Assembly: GCF_000003195.3 (NCBI RefSeq)
Contig: NC_012877.2
Location: 23,207,838-23,271,837, forward strand
DNA from: Sorghum bicolor
Taxonomy: Eukaryota > Streptophyta > Magnoliopsida > Poales > Poaceae
Direction of reading: 5' to 3'
DNA length: 64,000 bases
The notes under the pieces are model-generated. The model was not told the origin of the DNA, made no database searches, and saw only the letters and a program-made list of their open reading frames with translations. Both the position numbers and the translations under genes were made by a program. Of the stretch, positions 59,454 through 64,000 are shown in pieces. Each line of letters opens with the position of its first letter. The stretch's first letter is position 1.

Positions 59454-60686
59454 TGTTGACGGTCCTTGAATATCAAATTTAATTATCAAATAAACAAAGA
59501 AAAGGATCCAAATGAAATCAACATCTAGACTTAGGGTTTTATCTGACAGAATTCCACGAGTTTTGGTGTTTGTCTATTTCTGCAGGGGGTTATCAGAAAA
59601 TAAGGAAGAAAGGCCCACATGTCGGGATTACATAGAGATATCAACCCACCGCGCAATTTTCTACCATCTAGAAGACTCCAGAAGCCACGGGAAGGAAGCG
59701 GAGCCCGAAAGGGGCCAGGCCCAGGGCGCCTGCCCTGAGGACCTGGGCGCCCGCCCACCTCTGGACTCCGTTCCGGACTCTCTTCGCACACGACGTTCCA
59801 CCGACCTATTGGATCCAGAATAACATAATACCACCTCGCCTATCGACCCAAAAACGCATAGAAGGGGAGGACTATATAAGGAGACCCCCTCTGGCCCCTG
59901 GAGGAGACATGAAATTATCATAGAGATTGAGGGGTGCCCTCGAAGGAAAACCTCTTATCTAAATAATATTTCTTTTTAGGCTTAGCAACCAATGTAAAGT
60001 AGAAATAGATCTTCTAGTTTCTGCTAGATTGAGAGAGATAGAGTGGAGGTATGGATCGGAGGAAGGCCGGCCTGTCGGTGTCTACTCCGAGTTGTACCTA
60101 CGGGATCAAGTCTCCTAACCCGAGGCTTGCTTCTAAGATTCTTCAGTAATTCGACTTCTAATACTAGTAAGTTCTTGTTTTATTGTTCTTTGGTTTATGA
60201 GTTTACTTTAATCCTCTTCCGGTTGAGTATTAGAGTAATCACTTGTTAGCGTAAACGTGGTGTTTAGGCTAGGGTACTCATAGATATCTCCTGAATAGCT
60301 GGACCGTGGTAGTAGCGAGGAACGTGACATTTCCGAGTTACCTTTGCAGATCACATCTCGTTAGCAGGACGGGTAGGTTTATAGGTGCGGGTCGAACATC
60401 CTTTGTGTTGTCTAGATTCCGTGAGCCTCCCCAATAGAACGGTAGATCATCCTTACCAAGGTTAGAACGAGACTACGGTTGCAGTCTTCTCTATACATCA
60501 CTCACATCGAGAGACATTCTTTGTAGCCTAAAGGGATAGTAGCAATAGATTTGGTTAGTCAGATGCACCCTTTCTCCCAGTGGTAAAAATATAAATACGA
60601 TACTCTGGAAAACCTCCCGGGTGAAATGCTCACTGATATCCGTGCGCTTGCGGATCATTTTCTAATTGCGTTACCAAATATCAACA
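59454..60686 (+). repeat. Element F left LTR
   Basis: 1233 bp, TGTTGACGG to ATCAACA. TATA box TATATAAG at 59873-59880. U3 matches D closely to about 59820, then diverges. Confidence 0.9.
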
Positions 60687-60694
60687 AGCATTTC

Positions 60695-60712
60695 TGGCGC
60701 CGTTGCCGGGGA
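60695..60712 (+). promoter_or_regulatory. Element F PBS, tRNA-Asp type
   Basis: TGGCGCCGTTGCCGGGGA, identical to D's PBS, eight bases after the LTR. Confidence 0.9.
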
Positions 60713-60805
60713 GAAAGACGGTTTGCTGAGATAACTTTGAGTCTTGCTATTATCTTGTATTATACTTTTATACTTTTATTCTTTTATCTTTTTATTTTTA
60801 TCTTT

Positions 60806-61729
60806 ATGGATAACTCAAATTCCATACCTATTATTAAATTCTTTGCACCTTCGGAGACCAGCCATAGACCATGGGAGTCAACATGCTCTACCCCTAATTA
60901 TGATCTGTGTCCGGAGTTGATTGCAATAGGTCAAAACCAACCCTTTTCTATAGCTGAGGTCCTATCTTTTAATCAAAAAGATAATGCACTTTTAGCTACA
61001 CCTAGGGAATCTGTTAATCTTTCTATAAATTCTGGTTTAGACCTAGCCCTACAAGACCATGTTTTTTCTCGATATTTTCACATTGGTCTTAATCATATAA
61101 CCTTTGGTAGAGTCTTTCTTTCTTTATCTATTAGTAAAGGAAGGTATGTCTTCATTTGTGGACATCCTTCTTGTACTAGTCTTCATAGAAAAATCATAGA
61201 GATAGAGAAGGAATCATCTCCCAGACGAGGAAAGGAAGTTTCAATAGCCGATTTCCAAACATTTCAATCCCATAATTCGGCTATCCAACCCATCCTTGAG
61301 CTTAATAAATTCTACTATGGTCTTTCTCTTGAACCTCTCGATAATCCTATGAATCTATCTAGACATCCCATGCATAAGAAGGAGGATCGAGAAGAGCAAC
61401 ATCAATGGCTAGAGGGCATTAAAAATCCATGTGCTATCACCATTGAACGGATAGATAAAACAAACTTGAGAGACAATCCTAGAGGAATTTTAAACATTCA
61501 TGAAGAATCATCCTTGGAGTTTGAGAATGAGAGAAACAACAGTGAGCATGGAAGTTATTTCATAAATACCTCACCCAGTCCTTGCTCATATAAAACATCT
61601 CTCCAATCAATTTGTCTCTCCATCCTTACCACATTTGAGATCTCCAACCCTCTCTTCTTTTCTATTTATAAAAACTTTAAAAGGGCGGTTGTCGCGTATG
61701 TCTATAATAAATATTGCAGATCTCGTTGA
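60806..61729 (+). CDS. Element F ORF1: unknown protein with D-like C-terminus
   Basis: 307 residues from MDNSNSIPII (60806); an upstream in-frame extension runs through the PBS and a T-rich leader and is unlikely to be used. The first 130 residues contain FSRYFHIGLNHITFG and do not resemble D's gag core, though a short QNQPFS patch recalls D's QKQPFS. From EKESSPRRGKEVSIA onward it aligns with D: hydrophilic middle and a conserved end (ISNPLFFSIYKNFKRAVV, AYVYNKYCRS). The gag core seems replaced, giving a mosaic protein. No catalytic motif, knuckle or membrane segment seen; the frame is intact over 900 nt. Confidence 0.65.
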   Translation: MDNSNSIPIIKFFAPSETSHRPWESTCSTPNYDLCPELIAIGQNQPFSIAEVLSFNQKDNALLATPRESVNLSINSGLDLALQDHVFSRYFHIGLNHITFGRVFLSLSISKGRYVFICGHPSCTSLHRKIIEIEKESSPRRGKEVSIADFQTFQSHNSAIQPILELNKFYYGLSLEPLDNPMNLSRHPMHKKEDREEQHQWLEGIKNPCAITIERIDKTNLRDNPRGILNIHEESSLEFENERNNSEHGSYFINTSPSPCSYKTSLQSICLSILTTFEISNPLFFSIYKNFKRAVVAYVYNKYCRSR

Positions 61730-62560
61730 GTTAATTGATGGTTCCCCAAGGACAAGCTTAGTGTCCTAAAACAAGCACTTCTAATTATTTGCAACATTGC
61801 CTTGTGTATTGAGCATATAAAGATAATTGTAGAAATATTCCTTCGGGTATTCTTGTCACTAACCTTTCCAGGATTGGAGCAAGAAGATCGGATGAATGAC
61901 AAGCACAAGGTATGTCCAACCAACCATCACACAACATTGAATTAAATTCATCCAAACTTGAATTTTGCAAAATTCAAGCTTGGGGGAGTACTTTACATAA
62001 AAACATCCTTTGCCATGTTGCTACGTTGGTTGTCCCTACCTTTGAGAGATGCTCAATTTGTTAAGTACTAATTACACTACTTCACCTCCACTTGATAGAT
62101 CGCTATAAATGCTCTCATGCTACCTTTATTTGCTTTAGTATATGTCTAGGTTTGGAGTAGTTTCATTTATCTCTTAAATCAAGCATGGTGCTTAGTTTAG
62201 GAATGATGATCTTACTTCCAAAGGATTTTTAAATTAAGCATGGTGCTTAGGTTAAAATGCCCTCCTAAATCAAGTTAGACATGGTGTCTAGGTTGATTTT
62301 TGAGCCGATAGTATGCTATAGTAGATATGGGATATTTTGTTGGACTAACCCCTGTAGGAAAACTTTCAATATCAACCTGGGAAGTCCAGAGATGCAAACT
62401 CATTGGAGATGAAGAAAGTGACACATGAAGTTTAACAATTTGCACAAGAAAGACGTAGCTCATAAGAGATGATTCATGGAGGGTGCCACAAACACGATGC
62501 ACAACCGCTAAGAAAGGAAAGCTTCCACAAGATTCCACCAAGTGAAGAACTAGGATCTAC
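61730..62560 (+). other. Element F non-coding spacer
   Basis: AT-rich, related to D 41160-42470; includes a PPT-like AGCTTGGGGGAG (about 61978) and repeated AAGCATGGTGCTTAG segments near 62185 and 62235. No coding sequence supported. Confidence 0.7.
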
Positions 62561-62569
62561 GAGCACAAA

Positions 62570-63781
62570 CACACTGGAGATACTGGACGCTCAGGCAATC
62601 ACTGCCCTGAGATGCTTGAGGACGTGAACTACATCAACAACAATAACAACTATTACTACAACCGTCCTCAACAACATCAAGGTTGGAATCAACAGAGGCC
62701 TAATTACTCAGAGAGGTGATCTAGGACGCCCCGTCATCCCGATCTCCATCGGCATGGTGGACTTCCCAGAAGCACTCTGCGACTTTGGCTCCAGCGTCAA
62801 CAAAATGCCCAGGGTTGCAGATCGAACACCCAGTTTCCCAAAGGAAATATTGAAGAACCTCTGCGTCCGAGTTGGTACCTTGTATGCTCTAGCAGACTTC
62901 ATGGTGATAGAGACTAGTACTGAGGAGAGGGCACCCATCATCTTAGGGAGGCCATTCCTAAACACCAGAAGTGTCATCTACGCTAATGCTGCCAAGATCA
63001 GTCTCTACATCAAGGGGAAGAAGGAGATTTTCCTTCAAGAACAAGACTACATAAACTTCAGAGCAATCCCGACATGAACCAAGGAAGAGGACCAACAGGA
63101 GGAACAGGAACAAGCAAATGTGGACCGAGTCAGCTAAGATGGTCACTGCAGTTCAAGGAGGTCAAGATCGTCGACTCAAGTCACCTTTCTTGGTCAAGAA
63201 GGACAACCCTGGTGTTCCAAGAATCGAATGCACAAACAATGGATACTCTTTTCAGAAGACACTCTACGACACCGGATCTAACGACAACATAATGGCCGCA
63301 GTCACTTATCAGCTCTTGCATGGAACCATGCTCCTACAACCAAGATACATTAGCTTCAGACAATTTTCAGGTCATTGACATGGGAGAAGATGAGTATGAT
63401 CCATCCACCATCCTTGGAAGACCGTTCCTAAACACTATCAAAGCCATTATCTATATTGGAACCGGAGAAGTCCACATGCACTTCCTCTCTGAGAAGGTAC
63501 GCCACTACTTTAATGATTCTAACTATATAGTTGAAGATTCTAAGCAGGTCAGGACAAGAAGAAGACAACGCAACCGCAACCAGAGGAGGCGAATCATCAA
63601 GGACAGACGGGTAGACTACGAAGGAGAAGTGATAAGGACTGAAGACATACAACTTGAACAGAACTGTCCTGAGGAGACCGTAGCACCGAGTCAGGTGTGG
63701 AAAGAGAACATAGTTATACACAAAGAGGAGGCGCCACCGGAATCACCGACTACGCCACCTAGCGAATCCCAGGATGACTAA
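62570..63781 (+). pseudogene. Element F ORF2: tandem retropepsin-like domains, decayed
   Basis: Begins with a truncated gag/knuckle remnant and Asn/Tyr-rich linker (62575-62700). PR1 from about 62754: ALCDFGSSVNKMP, shortened middle, APIILGRPFL. PR2 from about 63118: YDTGSNDNIMA, then a deletion and frame change near 63358 removing the middle of the domain, then FQVIDMGEDEYDP and ILGRPFL. A basic stretch (RTRRRQRNRNQRRR) and an acidic Pro/Glu-rich tail end at 63781. E shows the longer version of both domains. Order and spacing agree with E, so the double-protease ORF is a family trait. Confidence 0.78.
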
Positions 63782-64000
63782 AAACAGAAAATCCCGTTCA
63801 GAGGACTTAAAAACACCGAACGCCTTGCCAAGAGGTAAACTTGGTAGCTATCCTTTTCCTTTCAATTATTTAAAATAGTTTGCTTAGTTAATCAGGTTCA
63901 TGCTATCATAAGAAGAAAATAAAAATGTTAAAAAACTGTAAGCCCCATGTGAGTAGACGAGTGGCATAAAACCCATAAGTACATTCACTGTGGTGGCATA
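63782..64000 (+). other. Element F 3' non-coding region (start)
   Basis: Shares GACTTAAAAACACCGAACGC and the later block with AAGCCCCATGTGAGTA and repeated GTGGCATA with D (42640-42855) and E (16680-16870). No gene. Confidence 0.8.

Larger units (their letters stand above)
59454..64000 (+). mobile_element. Element F: non-autonomous Athila-like element (3' end outside)
   Basis: Left LTR 59454-60686, PBS 60695-60712, ORF1 60806-61729, non-coding 61730-62560, a protease-like ORF2 region about 62570-63781, and the start of the 3' region. The expected left TSD is GTACT (59449-59453). ORF2 is the same tandem retropepsin module as in E; ORF1 shares its C-terminus with D. RT, RNase H and integrase are absent in the part seen, and by comparison with D and E none is expected further on. 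Confidence 0.88.

Noticed and set aside
1..64000. Host genes, tRNA/rRNA genes, CRISPR arrays or DNA transposons.
   Set aside because: I saw no supporting sequence; all regions are assigned to LTR retrotransposons.

Overview
This window is repetitive plant DNA, almost certainly from a grass and probably a panicoid one (inferred from the element families and GC-rich LTR blocks; no host gene fixes the species). I recognise no host gene, tRNA, rRNA or CRISPR array. Nearly every base belongs to a nested stack of Ty3-type LTR retrotransposons, which can be ordered from LTR ends, 5-bp target-site duplications (TSDs), primer-binding sites (PBS) and polypurine tracts (PPT).

Two groups are present. 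(1) Chromodomain-bearing Ty3 elements (chromovirus, Tekay/RIRE3-like) on the minus strand, with very long LTRs of about 4.5 kb, an iMet-like PBS, an extra coiled-coil ORF (ORF0) between the 5' LTR and gag, and one gag-pol frame. A and C are type 1, B is type 2. Two related solo LTRs are also present (type 2 at 11074-15652; type 4, plus strand, at 34523-38479). (2) Non-autonomous Athila-like elements D, E, F and the LTR fragment G, with 1.2-1.65 kb LTRs, a tRNA-Asp-type PBS and no reverse transcriptase or integrase. E and F carry two retropepsin-like domains in tandem.

Layout: 1-15764 is element A (3' LTR tip, gag-pol with two nonsense codons, ORF0, 5' LTR holding the type-2 solo LTR). 15765-17090 is the 3' part of element E. 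17091-53932 is element C, a 36.8-kb insertion in E; it contains element B (in C's 3' LTR) and element D (in C's protease region), and D's left LTR holds the type-4 solo LTR. 53933-58209 is the 5' part of E. 58210-59453 is LTR fragment G, into which E and F both appear inserted. 59454-64000 is element F, which runs off the window.

Inferred order of events: G is oldest; E and F entered G; A and C entered E; type-2 copies entered the LTRs of A and C at the same nucleotide; D entered C; the type-4 element entered D and was reduced to a solo LTR. B is the only element with an unbroken gag-pol frame, but its protease active site is altered and its 3' LTR is mostly deleted. D, E and F would depend on proteins supplied by other elements.

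Most interesting: a short acidic reading frame inside the LTRs, conserved across three diverged LTR families behind a splice-acceptor-like site; CAG|ATG acceptors in front of both ORF0 and gag with a shared leader donor; tandem retropepsin domains in elements lacking polymerase; and the same-nucleotide type-2 insertion in two separate type-1 LTRs.
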